Shown: in pieces, positions 35,956 through 43,237 of the stretch
Layout: every line of letters starts with the position of its first letter
Position numbering within the stretch: position 1 is the first letter of the stretch
DNA from: Flavobacterium cheongpyeongense
Lineage (GTDB): Bacteria; Bacteroidota; Bacteroidia; Flavobacteriales; Flavobacteriaceae
Direction: 5' to 3'
Length of the DNA: 64,000 bases
Assembly (NCBI RefSeq): GCF_003202435.1
Contig: NZ_QJHK01000006.1
Coordinates: 1 to 64,000 of the forward strand
Translations under genes and position numbers: made by a program
The notes under the pieces: generated by a model
Told to the model about the DNA's origin: nothing
Seen by the model: the letters and a program-made list of their open reading frames with translations, nothing else
The model's database searches: none

Positions 35956-36048
35956 TTGTTTTATCAAGACATATCGTTAGAGACGCACAGAGTAGTGTGT
36001 CTCTAATTTTTAAAGGATTTTTACAACTTAAAAACAACGTATAATAGA

Positions 36049-36564
36049 TTATCTCTTTCCAGCTTTCGCAGCCATAACTAATCCGTCCAGCCAGTCCTGA
36101 TGACCATTTATCATAGGATTTGGTTTAGTTTTTGCTAGCTCAAGGGCAGGTCTTCCTATTTGTGACTCCTGAGTTAAAATCCGGACACGTCCACCTTCTA
36201 CTATTTCAATAAGCCAGGCATGTATAACATCTAGCCGTTTATCAGCATCTCCTTCTACCCAGCCGTGCCATGCTAATCGTGCCGGCTGTCCTGATGTTGC
36301 CGGTATATATTCAGTTATTTGCGCTTCAACAGGAAGACCAAATGTTTTGAACCGAAAACGAGCCCCCAGATAAAACTCAGTGTCCTTTTTGTTGATAAAT
36401 TCTATATCAGACGAGTTACTGTAATAATACGGCCAACAAAAAGGGTTGGTTAGATAAGGCCAGATCTCATCTGCCGTTAAACCTGCAATAATGACTTCAT
36501 TTGAACAATAATTATCTGTTGTTCCTGGTAAATATTCTTCAGGCCAATTAATTGAATTTTGCAT
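36049..36564 (-). CDS. SRPBCC-fold protein
   Basis: A 171-residue protein resembling the START/SRPBCC (polyketide cyclase-like) fold: an N-terminal strand, a helix with LTADEIWPYLTNP (about 30-42), then strands with AQITEYIPATSGQPARLAWHG and a C-terminal helix (about 150-170). It is divergent from an HxlR-type regulator and shares an 88-base promoter region with it, so it is probably its target. The ligand is unknown. Confidence 0.75.
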   Translation of the reverse strand: MQNSINWPEEYLPGTTDNYCSNEVIIAGLTADEIWPYLTNPFCWPYYYSNSSDIEFINKKDTEFYLGARFRFKTFGLPVEAQITEYIPATSGQPARLAWHGWVEGDADKRLDVIHAWLIEIVEGGRVRILTQESQIGRPALELAKTKPNPMINGHQDWLDGLVMAAKAGKR

Positions 36565-36591
36565 GTTATAATATTTTTTAAATTAATTATT

Positions 36592-36649
36592 ACTATAAAA
36601 ATTATAGTTGCAATATTATTGATAGTTAATTAATTTTGCAATAACTATC
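36592..36649. promoter_or_regulatory. divergent HxlR/SRPBCC control region
   Basis: Two inverted repeats, ACTATAA-AAA-TTATAGT (36592-36608) and GATAGTT-N15-AACTATC (36621-36649), surround a plus-strand -7 box TAATTTTG (36631-36638) for the regulator. They share the ACTAT half-site and are candidate HxlR operators. Confidence 0.55.
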
Positions 36650-36652
36650 TAA

Positions 36653-37051
36653 ATGGATAGGCTTAAAACCAAGATTATGAGAAAAGAATGTTTAGGAAAT
36701 CATGTGAAACTTCATGGAAAAACGTACCCTTGTACCGTTAGTCTGGCAATGAATTTAATAGGTGGGAAATGGAAAGCCGTGATTCTTTATCATCTTAAGG
36801 AAGGACAAAAAAGATTCAGTGAACTTCGGAAAGAGATACCTGCTATTACTGAAATGACATTGAGTTTACAATTAAGACAACTTGAAAAAGACGAATTAAT
36901 TACACGAAAAGTTTATGGTGATAAGCCACCAGTTAAAGTAATTTATGAGTTAACTGTATTTGGTAAAACTTTTATTCCTGCTTTGGAATCAATCACGCAA
37001 TGGGGAAATCAGGTCGTGACAGAAAAGGGGGAATTTGTAGCAGAAAATTAA
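36653..37051 (+). CDS. HxlR-family transcriptional regulator
   Basis: A 132-residue winged-helix regulator with the HxlR signature: conserved cysteine in YPCTVSLAMNLIGGKWKAVIL (split here as residues 23 onward), FSELRKEIPAITEMTLSLQLRQLEKD and a wing ending KVIYELT. HxlR proteins often sense electrophiles through the cysteine before the first helix. The likely target is the divergent SRPBCC gene. A second start codon eight residues in is possible; the first is kept because it directly follows a -7 box. Confidence 0.9.
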   Translation: MDRLKTKIMRKECLGNHVKLHGKTYPCTVSLAMNLIGGKWKAVILYHLKEGQKRFSELRKEIPAITEMTLSLQLRQLEKDELITRKVYGDKPPVKVIYELTVFGKTFIPALESITQWGNQVVTEKGEFVAEN

Positions 37052-37058
37052 CGATTTA

Positions 37059-37098
37059 AAAAAAGCAGAGACACTAAAGAGCGCTTCTCTGCTTTTTT
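37059..37098. terminator. bidirectional terminator
   Basis: A perfect 13-bp stem AAAAAAGCAGAGA with its complement separates the convergent HxlR and hydrolase genes. Confidence 0.85.
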
Positions 37099-37103
37099 AG
37101 TTT

Positions 37104-37874
37104 TTAAAGATTTTCGTACCAATCCAAAATATAATCAGCGACATCTTGCCAGCCTTTTTCGCCACAGATAAAATGGCTTTTATCATCAAAAATCTTTACA
37201 TCGGTTTTGCTGTTGGGATCTTGATATTTATGGGCAATCTTTTTAGTTAATTCAGGTGGGAATATCGCATCTTTTCCTCCTCCAATAAATAGAATCGGTT
37301 GATGTGGTTTTTTGAAATTAACATTTGAGAAAGATTTTAGCAGGGTTTCTCTTATTGTTTTTCTGCTTTCAGTAACGGCAACTAAATTATATGCTTTATC
37401 TTGTTCTGTTCTTGGGAGTGTATTAAAAAATGCCTTATTATACCAATCTCTGCTTCCTAAATAATACTTTTTTAAAGTAAAAAAATTCACAGCAGGCCAG
37501 ATAGTTTTTACAGTAGAAAGTGGTGGCAAAACATTTTTTGGAGGTGCTCCACTGATGCTGACTGCGGCATAGACTTTATCTAGATCCAGAAGTTTTTGTA
37601 CTGCAAGCCCAGCCATCGAATGTCCGATTACGAGTGGTTTTTCAGGCAGTCTGTCAATAAATCTTGCAATTTTTGTTACGACATCAACAAAACCGGTGTT
37701 AACAAGTTCATAATGAAGGTTTTTTCGCAGTCTGTAAGGATCTCCTTCATGTCCGGGGTTTGGTGGTGCATAAACAGTAAAACCCTTTTGTTGGAGATAA
37801 GATTCCCATTCAGACCAACTGTTATTATTCACGAACATACCATGTACCAATACAATTGTTTTTGATTTTGTCAT
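37104..37874 (-). CDS. alpha/beta hydrolase
   Basis: A 256-residue alpha/beta-fold hydrolase. The oxyanion segment VLVHGMFVNN (about 8-17), nucleophile elbow GHSMAG (serine near 85), an aspartate in GGGKDAIFPP (about 204) and a histidine in DDKSHFI (about 237) form a plausible triad. Substrate unknown; esterase or lipase activity is likely. No close functional neighbours. Confidence 0.85.
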   Translation of the reverse strand: MTKSKTIVLVHGMFVNNNSWSEWESYLQQKGFTVYAPPNPGHEGDPYRLRKNLHYELVNTGFVDVVTKIARFIDRLPEKPLVIGHSMAGLAVQKLLDLDKVYAAVSISGAPPKNVLPPLSTVKTIWPAVNFFTLKKYYLGSRDWYNKAFFNTLPRTEQDKAYNLVAVTESRKTIRETLLKSFSNVNFKKPHQPILFIGGGKDAIFPPELTKKIAHKYQDPNSKTDVKIFDDKSHFICGEKGWQDVADYILDWYENL

Positions 37875-38439
37875 TATATAATTTCCTTAAATTAGATATT
37901 CTTTAATTCAAAATAGGGTTAAAGGAAAATGAGAAACATCCTTTTCAAAATTTCCGGGATGTTTGGTGGTAGATAGTATATTTGCTTACGAAATTACAAG
38001 TTACAATTTATGTTTTAACTCACTTTTTTAGTGTTAATTATTTTTACGTATGCATACGTGAAAAAGCATTCTGTATATCTTAAAAGTTTCATATGAAATA
38101 ATTTTTTTTGCAACGAACCGAATAATAGCATCTTTTCAGCTATGTGATAAACACTCTTTCTCTTCTGTTGGTTTCAATTAAATGATATCATAATCAGAAA
38201 ATCCCATAAGAGAACATACCATGTTCTTTATGCGGATTTATACCAGAGCGTAGCATAGGTGTTGTCAGTAAATTTGAGTCTTTCAGGATTTACATAAACA
38301 TAAATCATAACAATGCAGGAATTGTAAGATAAAATACACTTTACCTTTTCCTTAGCTGTCATATTTCATTTCAAGCGATTATTTTAATAAGATAAAATAC
38401 GATAAGCGATTTAAATTAAATGTCGCTTTGTATTAAATC
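37875..38439. other. gene-free region with orphan regulon palindrome
   Basis: No gene seen in 565 bases. It contains TTACGTA-TGCA-TACGTGA at 38045-38061 (core ACGTATGCATACGT is a perfect 14-bp palindrome) and a plus-strand TATATTTG (37977-37984) that matches the -7 consensus but leads to no open frame. The palindrome lies 172 bases upstream of the hydrolase start. Confidence 0.5.
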
Positions 38440-38805
38440 TTAACCAATAAATTTTGTTATGCCGCTATTTATGTCAATTTCTGCAAAATTGTGTTTTCCG
38501 ATAACGATAAGTAGCTTATCGGTATTATATCCTACATATCTTATTTGAGGTTCTCCCACTTTTGGTTTTCCGCAAACAGAAATTACATTTGTTTGCCATT
38601 TTAATTTGCTCCTTTTGTAGGCAGATATTGTTTGAAGGTCGTTTTCAACATAATAAATAATGTTGTTTTTTTTAATTCCTCTTTTTTGTGTTTTTGCAAA
38701 ATTTATTTCTGAGTTTTTTGAAATTAAAGCATCATTAAGTTTTTCAGAAATGCCTGTTTGAGTCACAAAAAAGGTTAACATAGATAATTTTAAAAAAGGT
38801 TTCAT
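38440..38805 (-). CDS. hypothetical protein
   Basis: A 121-residue protein with a weakly hydrophobic N-terminus (about 5-17) that might be a signal peptide. The rest is basic and beta-like (NNIIYYVENDLQTISAYKR, YNTDKLLIVIGKHNFAEID). No family recognised. It stands alone, without an operon partner, and its reality rests on the open frame and ordinary composition. Confidence 0.45.
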   Translation of the reverse strand: MKPFLKLSMLTFFVTQTGISEKLNDALISKNSEINFAKTQKRGIKKNNIIYYVENDLQTISAYKRSKLKWQTNVISVCGKPKVGEPQIRYVGYNTDKLLIVIGKHNFAEIDINSGITKFIG

Positions 38806-38884
38806 AATGATAGAATTTGGGGTTCATAATCGATTCAAATATAATTAATTAAAGTATATAATAAGTTTTTAGTAGGTCAAAAAA

Positions 38885-38914
38885 AAACGCCCTTTTCCGA
38901 AATAAGAAAAGGGC
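38885..38914 (-). terminator. terminator behind the orphan NrtA gene
   Basis: The 9-bp stem GCCCTTTTC / GAAAAGGGC is followed on the minus strand by a run of T residues. Confidence 0.8.
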
Positions 38915-38994
38915 AAAATATAGAAGTTAATTTTAAGGAAAAGCTATTTTTTTTAGGTAAAAATTACTGGATTCATTAAAATTACAGGGTAAGA

Positions 38995-40383
38995 CTAATC
39001 CTTGATACCAATTTTAAAGCCTTTAATGTATTCCAAAGGCTTTTTTCCATCATATACCATGTTATCTATGAACTCTGTAGAGGCAGGTTTGTAGCCATCT
39101 GTTGTCGGAATTTCGTCTTTGGTTAAAAAACCTTCTTCTAATAATAATCTGGCAGCACTCATCCAGATTTCCGGTTTGTAAATTTCTTTGATTTTAGCAT
39201 GATACCAGTCATTTGATTTTGGCTCTGAAATCTGCCCCCATCGTTTCATTTGAGTTAGAAACCAAATTCCGTCAGAATAATAAGGATAGGTTGCGTTATA
39301 TCTGAAAAACACATTAAAATCAGGCACAGATCGTATGTCTCCTTTTTCAAATTCAAATGTTCCCAGCATGGAGTTATCGATGACTCTTTTATCGCCATCA
39401 ACGTAAGCTGATTTTGATAAGATGCGGGTTGCTTCTTTTCTGTTTACAGGGTCATCCAGCCATTTTCCTGCTTTAATCAGCGCTTTTGTAATAGCAATAG
39501 CTGTATTTGGATATTTTTCGACAAATTCCTTTGTCATCACAAACACTTTTTCGGGGTGGTTTTTCCAAATTTCCCTGCTTGTTACAACCGGAACCCCAAT
39601 TCCCTGATCAACAGCCTGCTGATTCCATGGTTCTCCCACACAGTACGCGTTTATTGTGCCCGCCTGAAGTGTTTCGGGCATTTGTGGTGGTGCTGTTATA
39701 TTCAGCAATACATCTCCGCCTGTTGTTCCTTTACTTCCCTGAATGTTGTTGTTGTTGTAAAACCCCGGATTAATTCCGGCAGCAGCAAGCCAATAGCGCA
39801 ATTGATAATTATGATTAGAATAAGCCGATACCACTCCAATAACAAAAGGTTTATTTTGTTTTTTATATATATGCAAAGCCGGCATTAGTGCGCTTGCTGG
39901 TATTGGATGTACAGGTCTGCCATACTCCTGCGGAATACTGTCTGCAATTTTTGACCAGACATCTTTAGATACCGTGATAGCGTTTCCGTTTAAATCCATA
40001 GAAAATGTTGTAACAAGTGCGCCTTGTCGTCCACAGCCTGCTGCAGCAGCTATGGGTTGCCCTGCAAGCATTTGTGCACCATCTATTTGCTGATCCAGAA
40101 CTTTGTCTAAAATATCTCTCCAGTTAGCCTGTACTTCCAGTTTTACATTTAAGCCTTCAGCATCAAAAAAACCAAGATGCTTTGCAATTGCCAAAGGAGC
40201 CATATCGGTCAGTTTAATGAAACCTATCGTTACATTTGGTTTCTCCAGAACTAATTTTTTTGTTGTTGGAGGATCTGTTATTCTTGATTTTGAAGAGGTT
40301 GTTGTTGGATTTTTTCCTTTAAAACTAAAAATAATAAAGGTCACAATAATAAGCATTGACAATCTAAATAATGTTGGTTTCAT
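38995..40383 (-). CDS. NrtA/CmpA-type binding protein without ABC partners
   Basis: A 462-residue secreted protein with an N-terminal signal segment (about 6-22), then the CmpA/NrtA fold: NVTIGFIKLTDMAPLAIAKHL near 50-70, NITAPPQMPETLQAGTINAYCVGEPW near 232-257, and a C-terminal part longer than in the protein at 26780-27991. No permease or ATPase gene is adjacent. It follows the NarK gene on the same strand, so it may deliver nitrate to the other ABC permease or act as a periplasmic nitrate receptor. The latter is speculation from context. Confidence 0.85.
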   Translation of the reverse strand: MKPTLFRLSMLIIVTFIIFSFKGKNPTTTSSKSRITDPPTTKKLVLEKPNVTIGFIKLTDMAPLAIAKHLGFFDAEGLNVKLEVQANWRDILDKVLDQQIDGAQMLAGQPIAAAAGCGRQGALVTTFSMDLNGNAITVSKDVWSKIADSIPQEYGRPVHPIPASALMPALHIYKKQNKPFVIGVVSAYSNHNYQLRYWLAAAGINPGFYNNNNIQGSKGTTGGDVLLNITAPPQMPETLQAGTINAYCVGEPWNQQAVDQGIGVPVVTSREIWKNHPEKVFVMTKEFVEKYPNTAIAITKALIKAGKWLDDPVNRKEATRILSKSAYVDGDKRVIDNSMLGTFEFEKGDIRSVPDFNVFFRYNATYPYYSDGIWFLTQMKRWGQISEPKSNDWYHAKIKEIYKPEIWMSAARLLLEEGFLTKDEIPTTDGYKPASTEFIDNMVYDGKKPLEYIKGFKIGIKD

Positions 40384-40554
40384 ACCGGTTGATTTTAGGT
40401 TTAAAAAAATTATTTGGGCATTTCGATCTAAAGAACAGGGATCACAGTTACTCCTTTAAAGAAATAATTGTATTGGTGTAAAAAAGTGATATCTGCGCTT
40501 AGCGAATCATTTTTACGCATGGGGTGTAATAATTAGTTTTTGATGATAATTTTT
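40384..40554. other. intergenic region before the orphan NrtA gene
   Basis: No gene seen. It contains no clear -7 box for the minus strand and no regulon palindrome, consistent with read-through from narK or a weak promoter. Confidence 0.3.
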
Positions 40555-40669
40555 CGTCAGTTTGGGTAATTTTCAATAGAAAATGTATAAAGGAAAAATT
40601 ATTATTGAAAACGTTTCTCGATACATTTTTGGTTTCGTTTCCCTGCACAAAAAACCAACCGAACTGACG
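40555..40669. other. candidate structured element
   Basis: Outer arms CGTCAGTTTGG (40555-40565) and CCGAACTGACG (40659-40669) pair over 11 bp with one G-U on the plus strand, enclosing an inner stem TTTTCAATA / TATTGAAAA (40570-40578 and 40603-40611). Five T residues follow the outer stem on the plus strand, so it could be the end of a plus-strand transcript or a small RNA. No coding capacity. Confidence 0.35.
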
Positions 40670-40703
40670 TTTTTAAAATTAGACCCAACGGGTTATTTTT
40701 ATT

Positions 40704-40741
40704 AAAAAAGAGTTTCTGAAATGGATCAAAAACTCTTTTTT
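40704..40741. terminator. terminator behind narK
   Basis: A 12-bp stem AAAAAAGAGTTT with its complement AAACTCTTTTTT carries T-runs on both strands. Confidence 0.75.
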
Positions 40742-40841
40742 TAAAATTCCTTTTTGGTGGTTATAAAAAGGAGAAAAAATAGAACACTTTGGCTTTAGCC
40801 TAATTCAAATAACTAAGAATTTTAAAAAAAAATATAAAAGC

Positions 40842-42320
40842 TTATTGTCTATCAATTACTTTTGATAAAACAGGCTGTTTTTCGTTCATGATCCTGGTAA
40901 TAGTGTGATGCATCCATACTAAGCAAATAACAGAAAGAAGCAGAATAAAAATCCATGAACTTGACCATATTCCTGTCCCCGTTAATAAATATCCAAAGAT
41001 AATAGGTCCAAAGAAGCCACCTAAGCCTCCAATCATGCCTACCATTCCGCCAACTACTCCAACTTCTGTCGGGAAATATTCAGGGATGTGTTTATAAACT
41101 GCAGCTTTGCCGATTCCCCATGAAATTCCAATAAGAATCACCAGTACTAAATATACCCATATATTGGCATCAAATTTAATTACGGTAATTCCTTTTGCGA
41201 GTAATTCTTTTTTCTTTACAGTTTGATTTTGTTCTACAACTACTTGCTGCCATGAAGTTCTGGATGGAAAAATAGTATTTTCAGCTGTGATTTCCTTTTT
41301 TTGAGCTACAGCAAAATCTGTTTCTCCAATTTTAATATTTTGATCTGAAACTGAAGTAATAGTTCCTTTTTTGGTTGCCAAAACTCCAGGTCCTGTAGTT
41401 GTAATTTCCATTTTTGGAACCATCAATAGAGCACTCAGTACAACAGATGAACTCAATACCCAATACATTACTTTTCTGGCACCATATTTATCTGATAAGT
41501 AACCTCCAAAAGCCCTGATGACACCAGATGGTAAACTAAACATAGTAGCAAATAAACCGCCCATTACCAAGCTCGTTTGATAAACGTTCATGAAATTAGG
41601 CAACAGCCATTGTGAGTAAGCTACAAAACATCCAAAAACCAAAAAGTAATACGCTCCAAAACGCCAGACACGGGCTGATTTTAAAGAACCTAACATTTGT
41701 GAAACACTTTTAGTGCTGTTTTCTATTTTTTTGTTTTTTGCAAATAATAAAAAAGCAAGCCCGATTACTACTAATGCAACAGCATAAATAACCGGAAGGA
41801 TTTTCCATCCGTTCTGAGGATCTTCAATAGAAAAATGATTTAATAAGGAAGGAGCTAAAAATGTAGTAATTGCAGCTCCGGCATTTCCCATTCCGAAAAT
41901 TCCTAAAGCACGTCCCTGCCATTCTTTTGGATACCATATAGAAGTATAGCCAATCCCTACAGCGAAACTGGTTCCTACCATTCCAAATAAAAAGCTTAAC
42001 ACGGCAAACATCAAAAAGCTATCTGCAAAAGGCAATAAAAATAATGGAATTGAGCAAAGCAACAGTAACGATGAAAATACATATTTACCACCAAATTTAT
42101 CCGTAAGGATTCCAATTGGCAAACGCATTACAGAACCGGTGAGAATCGGAATACCAAGTAACCAGCCAACCTGGACAACACTCCAGTTAAAGATGCCATT
42201 ATCGACTAAAAAGGTTACTAAAACTCCATTTAAGGTCCAGCATGCAAAACATACTGTGAATGCCAATGTATTTAAGAATAAAATCTTGTGTGATTGTAAT
42301 AATGAATTTGTATTTGTCAT
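40842..42320 (-). CDS. narK: NarK-type nitrate/nitrite transporter with inserted domain
   Basis: A 492-residue major facilitator of the nitrate/nitrite porter family. It has the substrate-binding region arginines (R66 in RLPIG, R269 in GVIRAF), the first nitrate signature GMGNAGAA at 143-150 and the second glycine-rich signature GMVGMIGGLGG near 425-435. Between helices 8 and 9 lies an extra hydrophilic segment of about 80 residues (302-385), beta-rich and unusual for NarK proteins, whose side of the membrane cannot be fixed here. It lies between the NarL-type regulator and an orphan NrtA protein, and has a regulon palindrome upstream. Confidence 0.92.
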   Translation of the reverse strand: MTNTNSLLQSHKILFLNTLAFTVCFACWTLNGVLVTFLVDNGIFNWSVVQVGWLLGIPILTGSVMRLPIGILTDKFGGKYVFSSLLLLCSIPLFLLPFADSFLMFAVLSFLFGMVGTSFAVGIGYTSIWYPKEWQGRALGIFGMGNAGAAITTFLAPSLLNHFSIEDPQNGWKILPVIYAVALVVIGLAFLLFAKNKKIENSTKSVSQMLGSLKSARVWRFGAYYFLVFGCFVAYSQWLLPNFMNVYQTSLVMGGLFATMFSLPSGVIRAFGGYLSDKYGARKVMYWVLSSSVVLSALLMVPKMEITTTGPGVLATKKGTITSVSDQNIKIGETDFAVAQKKEITAENTIFPSRTSWQQVVVEQNQTVKKKELLAKGITVIKFDANIWVYLVLVILIGISWGIGKAAVYKHIPEYFPTEVGVVGGMVGMIGGLGGFFGPIIFGYLLTGTGIWSSSWIFILLLSVICLVWMHHTITRIMNEKQPVLSKVIDRQ

Positions 42321-42363
42321 CGTACTTAGTTTTTTATGTAAAAATAAGTACTAAAACGTATTT

Positions 42364-42387
42364 AAAAACTGCGAAAACGCAGTTTTT
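42364..42387 (-). terminator. hairpin between regulator and narK
   Basis: A 10-bp perfect stem AAAAACTGCG / CGCAGTTTTT with loop AAAA. It can end the regulator transcript, but it also lies between the palindrome at 42398 and the narK start, so it would be in the leader if narK starts there. Confidence 0.75.
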
Positions 42388-42397
42388 ATGGAAATAT

Positions 42398-42415
42398 TTA
42401 AGTATTTGTACGTAT
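42398..42415 (-). promoter_or_regulatory. regulon palindrome upstream of narK
   Basis: TTAAGTA-TTTG-TACGTAT matches the sites at nirB, nasA and the porin. On the minus strand the half-site is followed by ATATTTCC, a poor -7 box. It lies 78 bases before the narK ATG. Confidence 0.55.
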
Positions 42416-42420
42416 GTTTT

Positions 42421-43080
42421 TTATAATAAAGAATACTCGGCCGCTTTGTTAGATAATTCCATTAAGTTTTTGACTTTCAATTTTTTCATTAAATTAAAAC
42501 GGTGTACTTCAGCAGTACGCTTGCTTATATCTAATGCTTCGGCAATTTCTTTATTTCCTTTTCCGGATAATAAAAGCGTCAAAATTTCTTTCTCTCTTTT
42601 TGTTATCATCATTTCTTCACCCAAATTTTGTTTTGGTTCTGCAGAAAGTGACGAATTTGTTAGCTGGCCTATCAGGATAGAAGAGATATCACCACTAAAA
42701 TATTTCCCCCCATTAGCTACGGTATGCAGTGCTTTCAAAAATTCATCTTTACTTGAGCCTTTCAACAAATAACCGTCGGCACCAGCTTTTATTGATTTTA
42801 ACACATACTCTTCTGATTCATGCATCGAAAGCATAATAATTTTTACAGCATTATGATCGTTTCTAAGTTTTTCTACTACTTCGATACCCGTTAAGTTTGG
42901 CATGCGAATATCTACTATAAGTAAATCGGGTTTGTTAGCGTTAACAACTTCAAGTGCATCGGCTCCGTCAACTGCTTCACCAACAACTTCTATGTTTGCT
43001 TCATTTTCAAGTAAAGATTTGATCCCATCTCTTACAAAAACATGGTCGTCTGCTAGTACAACCCGAATAATATCACTCAT
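42421..43080 (-). CDS. NarL-type response regulator
   Basis: A 219-residue LuxR/NarL regulator: receiver domain with D11/D12, phospho-acceptor D57 in IVDIRMP, the lysine in GYLLKGSS, and a C-terminal LuxR helix-turn-helix (about 152-212, KEILTLLLSGKGNKEIAEAL). There is no kinase beside it; the NarX-like kinase at 4444-6264 is the likely partner. It is encoded 100 bases upstream of narK on the same strand. It could control nitrate genes, but its binding site is unknown. Confidence 0.9.
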   Translation of the reverse strand: MSDIIRVVLADDHVFVRDGIKSLLENEANIEVVGEAVDGADALEVVNANKPDLLIVDIRMPNLTGIEVVEKLRNDHNAVKIIMLSMHESEEYVLKSIKAGADGYLLKGSSKDEFLKALHTVANGGKYFSGDISSILIGQLTNSSLSAEPKQNLGEEMMITKREKEILTLLLSGKGNKEIAEALDISKRTAEVHRFNLMKKLKVKNLMELSNKAAEYSLL

Positions 43081-43195
43081 ATTTTACTTAATTTTGATCC
43101 TGAACTTTTACGTATATTCATCTAAAATGAATCGCTAAGATACGTAATTTTTAAATTAAGAAACTAGATAATTGAAAAATGTAAAAAAGGAGGTG

Positions 43196-43237
43196 CATAA
43201 AAAAACCGATACTTTATAGCATCGGTTTGTATGTTAA
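43196..43237 (-). terminator. terminator, near copy of the one at 6.3 kb
   Basis: AAACCGAT and ATCGGTTT form the stem, followed by seven T residues on the minus strand, just behind the U32 gene. The flanking bases TTAACATACAAACCGATGCT and AAAGTATCGGTTTTTTTAT are shared with 6270-6313. Confidence 0.85.

Noticed and set aside
35758..35967. 69-codon minus-strand frame in the decay zone
   Set aside because: It is antisense to the nrtD relic and has no protein-like features of its own.
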